A stretch of DNA of 64,000 nt from Agrobacterium sp. AGB01. GTDB taxonomy: Bacteria > Pseudomonadota > Alphaproteobacteria > Rhizobiales > Rhizobiaceae. Location: contig NZ_JACVAB010000005.1 in the NCBI RefSeq assembly GCF_014851585.1, positions 372,001 through 436,000 of the forward strand. The letters are read 5' to 3'. The notes beneath the pieces were generated by a model. It worked only from the letters and a program-made list of their open reading frames with translations, was not told the DNA's origin and ran no database searches. The position numbers and the translations under genes are program-made. Position 1 is the stretch's first letter; each line of letters starts with the position of its first letter. Of this stretch, positions 18,013 through 26,858 are shown in pieces.

Positions 18013-19003
18013 CGCACCTGTCTTGAAGCGGCCCATCGGAAAAAGCGGCATCGAAGCGTCTGCTGTCGGGCTCGGTACTTGGGCGATCGGCGGCTGGATG
18101 TGGGGTGGCACCGACGAGACGACATCGATCGATGCTATCCGGGCCTCCATCGACGCTGGCATTTCTCTCATCGACACGGCGCCTGCTTACGGCATGGGTC
18201 TCGCAGAGGCGATCGTCGGCAAAGCCATTGCTGACCAGCGCGACAAGGTCGTGCTCGTGACCAAATGCGGCCTGGTCTGGAATGTGGAGGAAGGCGCCTA
18301 TTTCTTTCACCAGGATGGCAGGCCAGTGCACCGCTACCTTGGTCCGCACTCCATTCGCTACGAGATCGAACACAGCCTCAAACGGCTCGGCACTGACTAC
18401 ATCGATCACTACGTCACCCATTGGCAGGACGCCACGACACCGATCGCAGACACAGTCGGTGAACTGGCGCGGCTGAAGGAGGAGGGCAAGATCCGATCGA
18501 TTGGCGCAAGCAACGTTTCGAAGGAAGACCTTGCCGCCTACATCGCTACCGGTGCCCTCGATGCCATCCAGGAAGAATACTCGATGGTCAAGCGCGACAT
18601 CGAAACAAGTTTCGTGCCGACGTGCCTTGCCAATGACGTCTCCATCCTCAGCTACTCGTCGCTGGCGCTTGGTCTTCTCTCTGGCAAGATGGGGCCGGAC
18701 AGGGTCTTCACCGGTGATGACCAGAGGAAAGACAATCCGCGCTTCAGCCCCGGCAATCGTCAGAAAGTGGCGCGCCTGATGGAGGTCGTAACTCCGGTGG
18801 CGGATCGTCATCAGGCAACAATAGCGCAGGTGGTAATTGCCTGGACGGTGGCCCAGCCTGGGATCACTTTTTCCCTGTGCGGTGCCCGTGATCCCAAACA
18901 AGCCATCGAGAATGCTGGAGCGGCGCGCTTGCGTCTGACAGCGCACGAGGTGGCGATACTATCTGATGGCATTGCAGAGCATCTGGTCGATCAGGACCGT
19001 TAG
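18005..19003 (+). CDS. Aldo/keto reductase
   Basis: NAD(P)H-dependent oxidoreductase of about 332 residues with TIM-barrel AKR motifs: GLGTWAIGGWMWG, IDTAPAYGMGLAEAIVGKAI (catalytic Asp and Tyr), VTKCGL (catalytic Lys), DHYVTHWQD (catalytic His), IGASNVS and the late cofactor-binding SLCGARDPKQAIENAGA. It most resembles the general stress/YhdN-type group. The start ATG 18005 overlaps the regulator stop codon by 8 bases. In this locus it could oxidise or reduce an aldehyde/polyol before or after phosphorylation; the exact step is unknown. Confidence 0.9.
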   Translation: MNDAPVLKRPIGKSGIEASAVGLGTWAIGGWMWGGTDETTSIDAIRASIDAGISLIDTAPAYGMGLAEAIVGKAIADQRDKVVLVTKCGLVWNVEEGAYFFHQDGRPVHRYLGPHSIRYEIEHSLKRLGTDYIDHYVTHWQDATTPIADTVGELARLKEEGKIRSIGASNVSKEDLAAYIATGALDAIQEEYSMVKRDIETSFVPTCLANDVSILSYSSLALGLLSGKMGPDRVFTGDDQRKDNPRFSPGNRQKVARLMEVVTPVADRHQATIAQVVIAWTVAQPGITFSLCGARDPKQAIENAGAARLRLTAHEVAILSDGIAEHLVDQDR

Positions 19004-19105
19004 AGCATTTCTAGAACGCTTACTCGGCTTTGCGCCCGGAAATGCGTGAAAACAAATAGTTAGAGCAGCGCAGGTGAATTCATGTTCACCGGAGGTGCTC
19101 TAAGT
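19003..19105. repeat. Intergenic palindromic repeat-like element
   Basis: The gap after the aldo/keto reductase gene contains a structured sequence: it opens with TAGAGCATTTC and contains TTGCGCCCGGAAATGCGTG, a type of mosaic seen in many Rhizobiaceae intergenic spacers. It ends in a hairpin with stem GGTGAA / TTCACC (loop TTCATG) inside a wider AGAGCA / TGCTCT pair. The class assignment comes from memory of such elements, not from a copy in this window; only one copy is present here. Confidence 0.4.
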
Positions 19106-19164
19106 CTTAAACACCGCAACACCAGATTGGGACGTTGGCTTGAAAACCAGCGAACGGTATTTCC

Positions 19165-20892
19165 ATGTCCAATTTCCGCGAGGATGCGCTCAGACGAATT
19201 CGACAAGATGCCGATTTCGATGTCGTCGTTGTGGGTGGCGGGATCAATGGTATCGGTGCATACCGCGATCTGTCTTTGCAGGGCCTGAGAGTGCTTCTTG
19301 TGGAGCGCGATGATTTTGCTTCCGGATGCAGTGCAGCGCCGTCCCGCATGATCCACGGCGGTCTCCGCTATCTGGAAAATGGCGAGTTCGACCTTGTGCG
19401 GGAATCGCTGATGGAGCGGGATACACTGCTGCGCCTCGCGCCGCATCTGGTTCATCCCTTGCCCACGACGATCCCAATTCATTCGATCTTTGGCGGCCTT
19501 TTTAATGCTGCGGCGACGTTCTTTGGCTCATCGGGCAAGCCTGCAAGCCGTGGGGCGGTGGCGATCAAGATCGGGCTTGCGCTTTATGACTTCGTCACTC
19601 GCAAGAACCGTCTCCTGCCACGGCACGAGTTTCACAACAATCGCACCACCAGATCGCGCTGGCCAGAACTGGATGAGCGCGTGCGCTTCTCGGCAACCTA
19701 TTTCGACGCCTGGATCCGCCAGCCCGAGCGGCTGGCATTGGAACTGGTGCTGGATACGCGTCGCGACGCGCCGCAGGCAATCGCCCTGAACTATGCGCAG
19801 TTGAACCGAAGCGGCGACGCTTATCATCTCCTGGCGGAAGAGGCGGATGAACCACTGGTGATCCGCACAGGGATGATCGTCAATGCAACGGGGGCCTGGA
19901 TCGACGAGACGATCGGCGCTCTTGGCAATGCCGCGAAAACCAGTGAGCCGAGCGTTACCGGCACCAAGGGCTCCCATATCATCCTTGCCAATCAGGCGCT
20001 CTATGAGGCGTTGAACGGGCACATGGTCTTCTTTGAGAATGTCGACAATCGGGTCTGTATTCTCTTTCCCTATCTCGGACGCGTGCTTGCCGGATCGACT
20101 GATATCAAGGTGAACACGCCTGGCCGGACACGCTGCGAACCGGAAGAGCGCGACTACATCCTTGATGCGGTGCGCACCGTTTTTCCGAACGTCAATGTTG
20201 CGGCCTCGGATATCGTCTTCAGCTATAGCGGTATTCGCCCTCTGCCGCGCAGCGAAGCGGAGTTCACGGGAAAGATTTCGCGCAGCCACCTGATCCATCG
20301 CGTCGATTCCAACCCGCCGCAATTGTGCATGGTCGGCGGCAAGTGGACGACCTTCCGCGCATTTGGTGAGCAACTCACCGACGAGGTGTTGGCTGGAATA
20401 GGACGGTCCCGCGTCACCTCCACGGACAATCGCCCCATTGGCGGCGGCATGAACCACCCGGGTAGCGCGGATCTCTTGTCCCAACAGCTCTCCCGTGAGT
20501 TTGCCATTGGCAAAGCGCGTGCCTATCATCTGGCGACCACCTATGGCTCGCGGGCCTTCGAATTGATGACCTTCTGCCGTTCGCGCTCTGACGATGTCTC
20601 GTTCTCTGCCGCGACGGCCATGACGCTCGCCGAGATCGCCTGGCTTATTCAGGCAGAAGATGTGCGGCACCTGTCCGATCTGGTGCTGCGACGCACTAGC
20701 CTCGCCATTACCGGCGAGCTTGATCTCGACATCCTCGACACGCTGCTTGCCGTCGCATCGCGCGAACTCGGCTGGACAGCTGATAACGCATTCGCCGAAC
20801 GGCGACAGGTGATTGACGAACTTCAGGCCTATTACGGCGTGTCGATCGAAATGCTTCAGGATAGATGTACAGCAAAGGACAAGGCATCATGA
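19165..20892 (+). CDS. FAD-dependent glycerol-3-phosphate / erythritol-phosphate dehydrogenase family protein (EryB/GlpD-like)
   Basis: A 575-residue flavoenzyme of the GlpD family. The FAD dinucleotide motif VVVGGGINGIG is at about residues 21-31, followed by ERDDFASGCSAAPSRMIHGGLRYLE, the substrate-domain stretch VNATGAWID, TGTKGSHII and the late SYSGIRPLP and GGKWTTFRAFGE motifs. GlpD oxidises glycerol 3-phosphate to DHAP with electrons to quinone; EryB does the same on erythritol phosphate. With an FGGY kinase and a SorC regulator in the operon, oxidation of a phosphorylated polyol is the best guess. The start ATG 19165 has only a weak ribosome binding site. The gene overlaps the aldolase by 4 bases (ATGA). 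Confidence 0.88.
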   Translation: MSNFREDALRRIRQDADFDVVVVGGGINGIGAYRDLSLQGLRVLLVERDDFASGCSAAPSRMIHGGLRYLENGEFDLVRESLMERDTLLRLAPHLVHPLPTTIPIHSIFGGLFNAAATFFGSSGKPASRGAVAIKIGLALYDFVTRKNRLLPRHEFHNNRTTRSRWPELDERVRFSATYFDAWIRQPERLALELVLDTRRDAPQAIALNYAQLNRSGDAYHLLAEEADEPLVIRTGMIVNATGAWIDETIGALGNAAKTSEPSVTGTKGSHIILANQALYEALNGHMVFFENVDNRVCILFPYLGRVLAGSTDIKVNTPGRTRCEPEERDYILDAVRTVFPNVNVAASDIVFSYSGIRPLPRSEAEFTGKISRSHLIHRVDSNPPQLCMVGGKWTTFRAFGEQLTDEVLAGIGRSRVTSTDNRPIGGGMNHPGSADLLSQQLSREFAIGKARAYHLATTYGSRAFELMTFCRSRSDDVSFSAATAMTLAEIAWLIQAEDVRHLSDLVLRRTSLAITGELDLDILDTLLAVASRELGWTADNAFAERRQVIDELQAYYGVSIEMLQDRCTAKDKAS

Positions 20893-21734
20893 GACGCGTT
20901 TCCCGCAAGGCAAGAATGAACAGGCTGTTTCGTCAAGGCGGCTGCCTCGATGTCGCACTCGATCACGGGGTCTGCAACGAGCCGAGCTTTCTCGTCGGTC
21001 TGGAAGATATGGCCGGTGTTGTTGGCAAACTCATTGAAGCCGGACCAGATGCCATTCAGATGGCCTATGGTCAGGCCGACCTGCTGCAATCCAGACCGGA
21101 ACGCGACAAGCCGGCACTCGTGATGCGCATTGATATGGGCAATCCTTACAATTCCACGCGCCACCGCAGCATGTGGTCGCAACTGCAAAATCACGAAGAG
21201 CCGATCATTGGCGCGCTGGAAATGGATGCGGCCTGCGTTGTCGTCAACCTGTTCATGCTGCCGGACGAACCGGAACTGTTTCGCCAATGCGTCGAAAACA
21301 TCAGCCGCGTGCGCGCCGATTGCCATCGCTACGGCATGCCCCTGATGATCGAGCCGCTGGTGATGCTGCCCAATGATGTACGTGGCGGTTATCAGGTGGA
21401 TGGAGATGCCGAAAAGATCGTAACCCTGGTGCGCCTGGCATCCGAAATGGGCGCCGATATCATCAAGGCCGATCCGACGACGGACCCTGCGGATTTCCAC
21501 AAGGTGATCGAAGCGGCCCGTTGCCCGGTTCTCGTGCGCGGCGGCGGGAAGGAGGATTTGCGTACCGTGCTGGCAAAATCTGCTGCTATCATGGAGCAGG
21601 GCGCAAACGGTATGGTCTATGGCCGCAATATCTATCAACATGATAATCCGAAGGCCGTCGTAAAGGCGCTGATGGCTATCATTCATCAGCGTGCCGGTGG
21701 CGAAGAAGCGTGGGATATCTACAACCGTGGCTGA
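20889..21734 (+). CDS. DhnA/LsrF-type class I aldolase
   Basis: A 281-residue class I (Schiff-base) aldolase of the DhnA/FbaB/LsrF family. Visible motifs are CLDVALDHGV, LVMRIDMGNPY, MIEPLVM, the Schiff-base lysine in GADIIKADPTTD, and the phosphate-binding VLVRGGGKEDLRTVL and GANGMVYGRNIYQH. It should cleave (or thiolyse, as LsrF does) a phosphorylated ketose. The chosen start ATG 20889 overlaps the dehydrogenase stop by 4 bases; the frame is open a little further upstream. Together with the kinase and the dehydrogenase it would turn a polyol into DHAP-like and aldehyde fragments. Confidence 0.88.
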   Translation: MRRVSRKARMNRLFRQGGCLDVALDHGVCNEPSFLVGLEDMAGVVGKLIEAGPDAIQMAYGQADLLQSRPERDKPALVMRIDMGNPYNSTRHRSMWSQLQNHEEPIIGALEMDAACVVVNLFMLPDEPELFRQCVENISRVRADCHRYGMPLMIEPLVMLPNDVRGGYQVDGDAEKIVTLVRLASEMGADIIKADPTTDPADFHKVIEAARCPVLVRGGGKEDLRTVLAKSAAIMEQGANGMVYGRNIYQHDNPKAVVKALMAIIHQRAGGEEAWDIYNRG

Positions 21735-23220
21735 AACAAATTACGTTCTGGGCGTCGATGTGGGCAACACGGTTATCAAGGCTGTGCTGTTCGACACAAA
21801 AGGGCATCAGGTTGCGCAATGCGCGCTCGACGGAAAATCGAGTATCCCGGAACCTGGGCATGTTGAACGCGATCTATCCGAGCTCTGGGAGAATGGCTGC
21901 AGGGCTATCCGCGAGGTGATTTCAAGCTCCGGGGTCGATCCCAGCCGGATCCTCGGCATCGGCTGCGCCGGCCATGGCAACGGGCTTTATCTGCTCGATA
22001 AGGAGATGCGCCCGTTAAAGGGCATCCAGTCTCTCGACAGCCGCGCCTGTGATATTGCCACCGAACTTGACCAAGAAAACGGCGCGGCTCTTCAGGCGCG
22101 GTGTCTGCAACGACCCTGGCCATCGCAAACGCCGACACTTCTTGCTTGGGTCAAACGTCACGAAGCAGCGCTTTACGCCCGGATCGGCGCCGTGCTGTTC
22201 TGTAAGGACTACATCAACTTTTGCCTGACGGACCGTCTGACCAACGACATTTCCGACCTGAGTGGAGCCGGGCTTCTCGCCATGCCGGAAAGCGTGCTCG
22301 ACGAGGCTTTGCTGAGCCTCTACCATTTGGAGGATGCGCTTTCCTTCTTTCCTGATCGCGTTGAATCGGCCGAGATCGTTGGACGTGTGAGCGCCAAGGC
22401 GGCACAGGTCACCGGACTTGCTGAAGGAACATCCGTCATCGGTGGCTTCTTCGATGTGGTGTCGAGTGCGCTGGGCTCCGGCATCATTCACGCAGGAGAG
22501 GCCTCGGTGGTGGCTGGAACCTGGAGTATCAACCAGGTCTTTGCCGATAAGCCCGTTATCAGTGACGATGTCTTTATGGTGACGGTCTTCGGCAAGGACC
22601 GATATGTCAACATCGAGTCCAGCGCCACCTCTGCTGCCAATCTTGAATGGTATGTTCACCGCATGCGCGGTGACCATGGTAACCAGGCCTTCGAGCGCTG
22701 CAATCAGGAAGTTGGCAAAGTCGTGCCACGCGCCGACGATCCGTTCTTCCATCCCTTCATTTTCGGCTCGCGTTTAGGCGCGGAGTTTCGCGGTGGCTTC
22801 TATGGGCTGGCGGGCTGGCACGGTGAAGGGCACATGCTGAGGGCACTGTTCGAAGGCGTCTGCTTCGAGCATCGGCGCCATGTAGAAGTGCTTGAAAATG
22901 CCGGACTGTCGGTCAGTAGAGCCGTCATGTCGGGCGGTGGTTCGCGAAGCCCACACTGGCCGCAGATGATGGCGGATGTTCTGGAAATTCCGCTGATCGT
23001 GGCAGAAGCAAGAGAGACTGGAGCGTTGGGGGCTGCGATTGGCGTGACAGTCGCCGTTGGCCATTATCCTTCTTACGAAGATGCCGTTCAGGCAATGACC
23101 CGGGTCGCCCGCGACTTTCGCCCTGAAGCCAAACACTTCGAGCATTTTCGCAGACGCTATGCCATCTACGCGGCGCTCACAGGCCAGATGCGGAATTTCT
23201 GGAACGCTTTGAAAAATTAG
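21727..23220 (+). CDS. FGGY-family carbohydrate kinase
   Basis: A sugar/polyol kinase of about 497 residues with actin-like fold: N-terminal GVDVGNTVIKAVLFD, GIGCAGHGNGLYLLD, substrate loop GIQSLDSRACD, then VIGGFFDVVSSALGSG and the C-terminal ATP motif VMSGGGSRSPHWPQMMADVL, TGALGAAIGV. Family members include erythritol kinase EryA, L-xylulokinase and LsrK. The start GTG 21727 overlaps the aldolase stop by 8 bases and begins the conserved strand; the frame is open to a GTG at 21691 without a ribosome binding site. Its product is the likely effector of the SorC regulator. Confidence 0.9.
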   Translation: MAETNYVLGVDVGNTVIKAVLFDTKGHQVAQCALDGKSSIPEPGHVERDLSELWENGCRAIREVISSSGVDPSRILGIGCAGHGNGLYLLDKEMRPLKGIQSLDSRACDIATELDQENGAALQARCLQRPWPSQTPTLLAWVKRHEAALYARIGAVLFCKDYINFCLTDRLTNDISDLSGAGLLAMPESVLDEALLSLYHLEDALSFFPDRVESAEIVGRVSAKAAQVTGLAEGTSVIGGFFDVVSSALGSGIIHAGEASVVAGTWSINQVFADKPVISDDVFMVTVFGKDRYVNIESSATSAANLEWYVHRMRGDHGNQAFERCNQEVGKVVPRADDPFFHPFIFGSRLGAEFRGGFYGLAGWHGEGHMLRALFEGVCFEHRRHVEVLENAGLSVSRAVMSGGGSRSPHWPQMMADVLEIPLIVAEARETGALGAAIGVTVAVGHYPSYEDAVQAMTRVARDFRPEAKHFEHFRRRYAIYAALTGQMRNFWNALKN

Positions 23221-23277
23221 GGTGAGTTAGTTCGCAAGGACGTAACGCGACTACCGTTGTCAATGAGGACAGGAACC

Positions 23278-24900
23278 ATGGCGGAAGCGACTGGCCTGGA
23301 AGGCCAATATGACTATGTGATCGTCGGGGCAGGGACGGCAGGCTGTGTGTTGGCCGCCCGCCTTACCGAAGATCCAACCATACGTGTCCTGCTGCTGGAA
23401 GCCGGGGGCTCTGATCGGTATCATTGGGTGCAGATCCCCGTGGGCTATCTCTATTGCATCGGCAACCCACGGACCGATTGGATGATGCGCACAGCTGCCG
23501 AGGCAGGCCTCAATGGGCGCAGTCTCGCTTACCCGCGCGGCAAGGTGCTGGGTGGCTGCACGTCGGTCAACGGCATGATCTATATGCGTGGGCAAGCGGC
23601 CGATTATGATGGCTGGCGCGAACTCGGCAATGACGGTTGGGGGTGGTCGGATGTGCTGCCCTATTTCAAACGCTCCGAAGATTTCCATGGTCCGCAAGGC
23701 GACATGCATTCGACCGGCGGACCTTGGAAGGTCAGTCGCCAGCGGCTGAAGTGGAAGATCCTCGAGGCGGTGCAGACGGGTGCCCGCGAACTCGGCATTG
23801 AGCCTCGTGCGGACTTCAACGATGGCGACAATGAAGGATCGGGTTTCTTCGACGTGAACCAGCATAAGGGCGTGCGCTGGAACACGGCGCGCGGCTTCTT
23901 GCGACCCGCTCTGAAGCGCCCAAACCTGCGCCTCATCAAACATGCGCTGGTGGAGCGGTTGACGATGGAGGGAAGCCGCGTCACCGGTGTCGAGTATCGC
24001 ACATCCGAAGGCTCATTTCATGCGAAAGCCAGCGGTGAAGTAATCCTGTCGGCCGGCGCCATCAACTCACCGAAGCTGCTGGAATTGTCCGGCATCGGTG
24101 ATCCCGGCCGTCTCGGATCGCTTGGCATCAAGGTCAATCTGGCGAAATCCACTGTGGGTGAAAATCTGCAAGACCATTTGCAAATCCGGACCGTCTTTAA
24201 AGTCAAGGACACCATCACACTCAACCAGCTTGCCAATTCCTGGAGGGGCAAGATCAAAATCGCAGCGGAATATGCGCTGATGCGCTCCGGACCGATGTCG
24301 ATGGCACCAAGCCAATTCGGCATGTTCACGCGATCCACTCCCGGCGCAAACCGTCCTGATATCGAGTACCACGTCCAGCCCCTCTCCACCGACAAGCTCG
24401 GCGATCCGCTGCATCCGTTCCCGGCCATTACCGTTTCGGTCTGCCAATTGCGCCCGAGCAGTGTGGGTACATGCCACATCAGCTCGACCGATCCGCACCA
24501 GCAACCGGAAATCCGGCCAAACTATCTGTCGACCGACCATGACCGCTCTGTTGCTATCGCAGCGATCCGTCAGGCCCGGCAAGTAATGGCGGCCAACGCA
24601 TTGCGCCCCTACCAGCCCGAGGAGATTCTTCCCGGCCGCCAGTTCGAAAGTGATGACGCGCTCCTGGAAAAAGCAGGCGACATTGCCACTACCATCTTCC
24701 ATCCGGTCGGCACATGCCGCATGGGAGTGGATGCCGACGCCGTCGTTGACCCGGCGTTGCGGGCAAAAGGCATTCAAGGATTGCGTATTGTCGATGCCTC
24801 GATCATGCCGCGTATCATTTCCGGCAACACCGCATCGCCAGTGGTAATGATTGCCGAAAAGGCAGCGGATATGATCCGGATGGAACGCAGGGGCGCCTAG
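23278..24900 (+). CDS. GMC-family FAD-dependent oxidoreductase (choline dehydrogenase-like)
   Basis: A 540-residue GMC oxidoreductase. The FAD motif VIVGAGTAGCVLAARLTE is near the N-terminus, then PRGKVLGGCTSVNGMIYMRG (GMC signature 1), SAGAINSPKLLELSGIGDP (signature 2), and the C-terminal HPVGTCRMG catalytic His with NTASPVVMIAEKAADMI. It oxidises a primary or secondary alcohol. An AGGACAGGA site supports ATG 23278 over the earlier ATG 23263. It lies 57 bases after the kinase gene and is the last gene of the locus, so it may perform the first oxidation of an imported polyol or alcohol. No signal peptide is seen. Confidence 0.92.
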   Translation: MAEATGLEGQYDYVIVGAGTAGCVLAARLTEDPTIRVLLLEAGGSDRYHWVQIPVGYLYCIGNPRTDWMMRTAAEAGLNGRSLAYPRGKVLGGCTSVNGMIYMRGQAADYDGWRELGNDGWGWSDVLPYFKRSEDFHGPQGDMHSTGGPWKVSRQRLKWKILEAVQTGARELGIEPRADFNDGDNEGSGFFDVNQHKGVRWNTARGFLRPALKRPNLRLIKHALVERLTMEGSRVTGVEYRTSEGSFHAKASGEVILSAGAINSPKLLELSGIGDPGRLGSLGIKVNLAKSTVGENLQDHLQIRTVFKVKDTITLNQLANSWRGKIKIAAEYALMRSGPMSMAPSQFGMFTRSTPGANRPDIEYHVQPLSTDKLGDPLHPFPAITVSVCQLRPSSVGTCHISSTDPHQQPEIRPNYLSTDHDRSVAIAAIRQARQVMAANALRPYQPEEILPGRQFESDDALLEKAGDIATTIFHPVGTCRMGVDADAVVDPALRAKGIQGLRIVDASIMPRIISGNTASPVVMIAEKAADMIRMERRGA

Positions 24901-25482
24901 GGTGGGCTCAAGAATAACATGCGCTCATAAGGTCGTCCCAAGACGGTGCCAGGCAATACCGGCCCTGGTGTTGGCACGTTGTTTGAACATTGCGCGATGA
25001 AGTTGGTCAGAGCGCCGCATTAGTGCCAATGGAGTACGATGATAGAAGGGCCGCCGGTTATTACCGCGAGAAACCCGATTGTCATACCACCTGCAGACGA
25101 AAGTCTATGAATCGTGTTTCGACACGTCGCGATCACGTAATTTTAGCGCAACGCTCACGAAAAAATGTTCTCTGTTTGGAAATCGAAGGATGGCGATCCC
25201 TGGATCGATTGCAAGCATTTGATTCCGTTGTCTCTCGCGTTCTGCCCCCCTACACTATTGCGGTGTGAGCCACCGTATAAGCCGACCAATTGAACACTTC
25301 ATCTCGGCACCTCGCCTCTCTCGGTTAACAGGCTGTTAATGTTTTAATGAAAATGAAAGGCATACCGGTGCGGGTGTGCTTACGGTCAGCGACTGAGCTG
25401 TTCCGATTTGAACTCACCCGTGGCGAAAGCCGATGTTTCGCCTGCGCATTCACCATCTGCGGGCTGTGTATGGAGTAAAGTC
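24901..25482. other. Intergenic region with the Omp25-type promoter, no gene recognised
   Basis: About 580 bases. A loose inverted repeat (GTGCCAGG ... CCTGG/TGGCAC, about 24942-24976) just after the oxidoreductase gene could end transcription. A 92-codon frame at 24990-25268 has no ribosome binding site and no recognisable motif. The 3' part is AT-rich and carries the TTAA-N7-TTAA site listed separately. Confidence 0.5.
25325..25339. promoter_or_regulatory. Possible CtrA box upstream of the Omp25-type gene
   Basis: The sequence TTAACAGGCTGTTAA fits TTAA-N7-TTAA, the binding pattern of the cell-cycle regulator CtrA, and is also a 7-1-7 palindrome. It lies 143 bases before the outer membrane gene. 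CtrA is known to affect Omp25 in Brucella; relevance here is inference. Confidence 0.4.
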
Positions 25483-26106
25483 ATGATCAAGAAGTACATC
25501 GCATCAGTGCTTGCAGCCGCTGTCATTTCCGGTCCTGCTTTCGCAGCCGACCTCACCAATTCCTATGAAGCACCGTCGTACAACGAGCCGGCATCCCAGT
25601 CTTCCGGCTGGACCGGTGGTTATGTCGGTCTTCATGCCGGTACGGCTTCGCGCCATGGCAATCCTTTCTCCGGCGACCGTGAATTCATGGGTGGCATCCA
25701 GGGTGGCTACAACATGGAAACGAACGGTTTCGTCGTCGGCGGCGAAGGGGAACTGTCACACCTAGGCGACACCAAGGTGCTCGTACCAGGCGGCAATCTG
25801 GAAGAGCGCTACCGCGTCTCTGCCAAGGCCAAGGCCGGCATGCCTCTTGGCGATACACTGGTCTACGGCACGGCAGGCGCCACGATTACCAGCATGCGCG
25901 ACGGTACGGCGCAGGGTCCCGACGGCTGGAAGCCTGGCTGGTTGGTCGGCGCTGGCGTTGAACACAAGTTCAACCAGCAGATTTCCGGCAAGGTGGAATA
26001 CAACTACGCGCGCACTGGCGATGTGCGCAGCAGCACCGGTGGCCCGCTTAGCGAAACGACCGTAAGCGACCACACAGTAAAGGCTGGCGTGAACTACCAC
26101 TTCTAA
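25483..26106 (+). CDS. Outer membrane beta-barrel protein, Omp25/Omp31 family
   Basis: A 207-residue outer membrane protein. The signal peptide (MIKKYIASVLAAAVISGPAFA) is cleaved near residue 21. Then comes ADLTNSYEAPSY, the SGWTGGYVGLHAG opening strand, GGIQGGYNMETNGFVVGGEGEL, and the closing YNYARTG and VKAGVNYHF with terminal aromatic F. This is the eight-stranded Omp25/31 pattern of Brucella and rhizobia. The start at ATG 25483 is supported by GGAG eleven bases upstream. The gene stands alone. Its role is structural or surface protective; the length (about 210) is normal for the family. Confidence 0.9.
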   Translation: MIKKYIASVLAAAVISGPAFAADLTNSYEAPSYNEPASQSSGWTGGYVGLHAGTASRHGNPFSGDREFMGGIQGGYNMETNGFVVGGEGELSHLGDTKVLVPGGNLEERYRVSAKAKAGMPLGDTLVYGTAGATITSMRDGTAQGPDGWKPGWLVGAGVEHKFNQQISGKVEYNYARTGDVRSSTGGPLSETTVSDHTVKAGVNYHF

Positions 26107-26806
26107 AATCTGCACTCATATGGGGCAGGAGCAGCGCTCTGTGCCCCGTATGACGACAATAGGTGCTGAAATGTTGATCCCGTATGGGAGTGCAATATTT
26201 ACCAGCTGTCGATGATCACCCTTGGCCAGCCTGTCGCTGGCCGGGGTTAAAGAGGGTGAGTCCAGTGCGGGTGAAACCGCGCAAGTTGTGGCTAGACAAT
26301 AGAGCGAACAGTTCGGCACCCGTATCACCCCAGCTACAAAACGTAGATGCCACACTTATCATTAAGCCACCGTGGTGGCATTGCGTTCCCTTGCCATAGC
26401 GAGGAGATAGCAGCGTTCCGGTCGCTACGACAATGACGAGTTCCTCAACACGACCGGTCCAAAGTCGTCTTCGCAGGCGAATGTTATCTAGGAGGTTGTG
26501 CAGGCCGAATTTGCCGGCTCCCATGATCTCGGTTCCGATGTTATCGAAGTAGGCCCAAGCTGAAGGGGATATCTGCGACAACGCACGGTCGATCAGATGG
26601 ACGTGCGAGCCATGATATTCGGCCCGGAAGTGGATGAGATGGAAGACGCGAGATCATAACTAGTGACGTCGTTGGCGTCTTCGTTCGCTTTGATGCCGTC
26701 AATGCGTTGAGAATGCCGAGTTTAAGATCCGCGTTAGCGGAAGTCTGGGGCTCTAGAAAGGGTCAAGAGCCGAAGTTTTCATTGTGAAAAGGTTCTGATT
26801 GGAACA
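26107..26806. other. Intergenic region with possible decayed coding sequence
   Basis: About 700 bases between convergent genes. A minus-strand frame (26216 to about 26660, stop codon at its end) reads protein-like in places (for example LIDRALSQISPSAWAYFDNIG and IGTEIMGAGKFG, the latter recalling dihydrofolate-reductase-like RibD folds) but lacks a ribosome binding site and loses the pattern downstream. I treat it as a possible gene scrap of unknown family, not as a gene. Confidence 0.3.
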
Positions 26807-26826
26807 ACCCCGCTGTCTCGCGGGGT
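26807..26826 (-). terminator. Terminator hairpin of the binding-protein gene at 26859-27704
   Basis: Stem ACCCCGC / GCGGGGT with a 6-base loop, 33 bases downstream of the stop codon in the minus direction, followed by TGTT. Weak T-run. Confidence 0.5.
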
Positions 26827-26858
26827 CGATATGATGCGCTAAAGTTAACTGCTTTGAA

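Noticed and set aside
26216-26581. Minus-strand 121-codon frame after the Omp25-type gene
   Set aside because: Only a short part reads protein-like, no start signal, and the pattern is lost downstream; kept as possible scrap only.
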